Origin: Rhizophagus clarus
Lineage: Eukaryota > Glomeromycota > Glomeromycetes > Glomerales > Glomeraceae
Assembly: GCA_015698045.1 (NCBI GenBank)
Contig: BLAL01000244.1
Coordinates: 248,001-312,000, forward strand
Reading direction: 5' to 3'
Length of the DNA stretch: 64,000 bases
In this document: piece after piece, positions 63,964 to 64,000 of the stretch
How the letters are laid out: each line of letters starts with the position of its first letter
Position numbering within the stretch: position 1 is the first letter of the stretch
Program-made: the position numbers and the translations under genes
The notes under the pieces: model-generated
Seen by the model: the letters and a program-made list of their open reading frames with translations, nothing else
Told to the model about the DNA's origin: nothing
Databases searched by the model: none

Positions 63964-64000
63964 GTGCCGGTCCCTCGCTCACGACATAACGCCAAAGGGA

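Noticed and set aside
1..64000. tRNA, rRNA or CRISPR array
   Set aside because: No B-box-like GGTTCGAATCC, conserved rRNA stretch or regularly spaced repeat-spacer array was seen; short tRNAs could still be missed by eye.

Overview
This is a very AT-rich eukaryotic window with short introns (GT..AG, mostly about 50-100 bases), long gene-poor spacers and one dominant gene family. The kinase-like family, in which an N-terminal CxxC..CxxC mini-domain precedes a TKL-type kinase fold, together with the AT content, dense introns and many small repeats, fits an arbuscular mycorrhizal fungus such as Rhizophagus (Glomeromycotina). That assignment is inference; nothing in the window proves it.

Gene content. 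(1) Six long kinase-like copies: A (1636-3008 +), B (6138-7274 -, decaying), C (27112-28476 -), F (about 42335-44025 +), G (53964-55207 -) and H (about 57535-59216 +). Decayed relics lie at 3820-4090, 17470-18110, 18368-18425, 24256-24364, 24365-25200 (D), 38990-39090 and 45117-45600. All readable copies of this subfamily have H-G-H (Q-G-Y in B) where an active kinase has H-R-D, and a poor glycine loop, so they look like pseudokinases. (2) One more distant relative (12755-14825 +, five exons) keeps the catalytic residues. (3) A nine-exon PAQR/adiponectin-receptor-like membrane protein (19220-20922 -), reconstructed without a frame break. (4) A four-exon, membrane-anchored PHP-domain putative metallohydrolase (36179-37818 -). 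No tRNA, rRNA or CRISPR array was recognised.

Layout. Bases 1 to about 3820 (copy A and its flanks) recur inverted at about 26260-30154 (copy C) and more divergently at about 4690-8720 (copy B, same orientation as C). Copies A-D carry the same two upstream landmarks: a poly-T/poly-A palindrome, then a GGAGGTCG..CGACCTCC palindrome that overlaps the start of the reading frame, which has no ATG. A second set of related 3' ends is at 3820-4450, 43700-44340 and 45150-45850. The middle (30155-36178) and right side (46000-53900, 59217-64000) are mostly non-coding.

Mobile DNA. Several small non-autonomous elements can be delimited from the sequence: two hAT-like elements with perfect 8-base target duplications (33268-33464, 40044-40776); TA-flanked elements at 9543-9912, 40849-40961, 50035-50311 and 50580-51497; and long-armed inverted repeats at 15318-15643, 16211-16503 and 26010-26249. 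A degenerate array of repeated intron-like units fills about 62330-63540.

The genes do not form a pathway. The window reads as a birth-and-death neighbourhood of one (pseudo)kinase family, driven by segmental duplication, with two ordinary conserved genes embedded in it.
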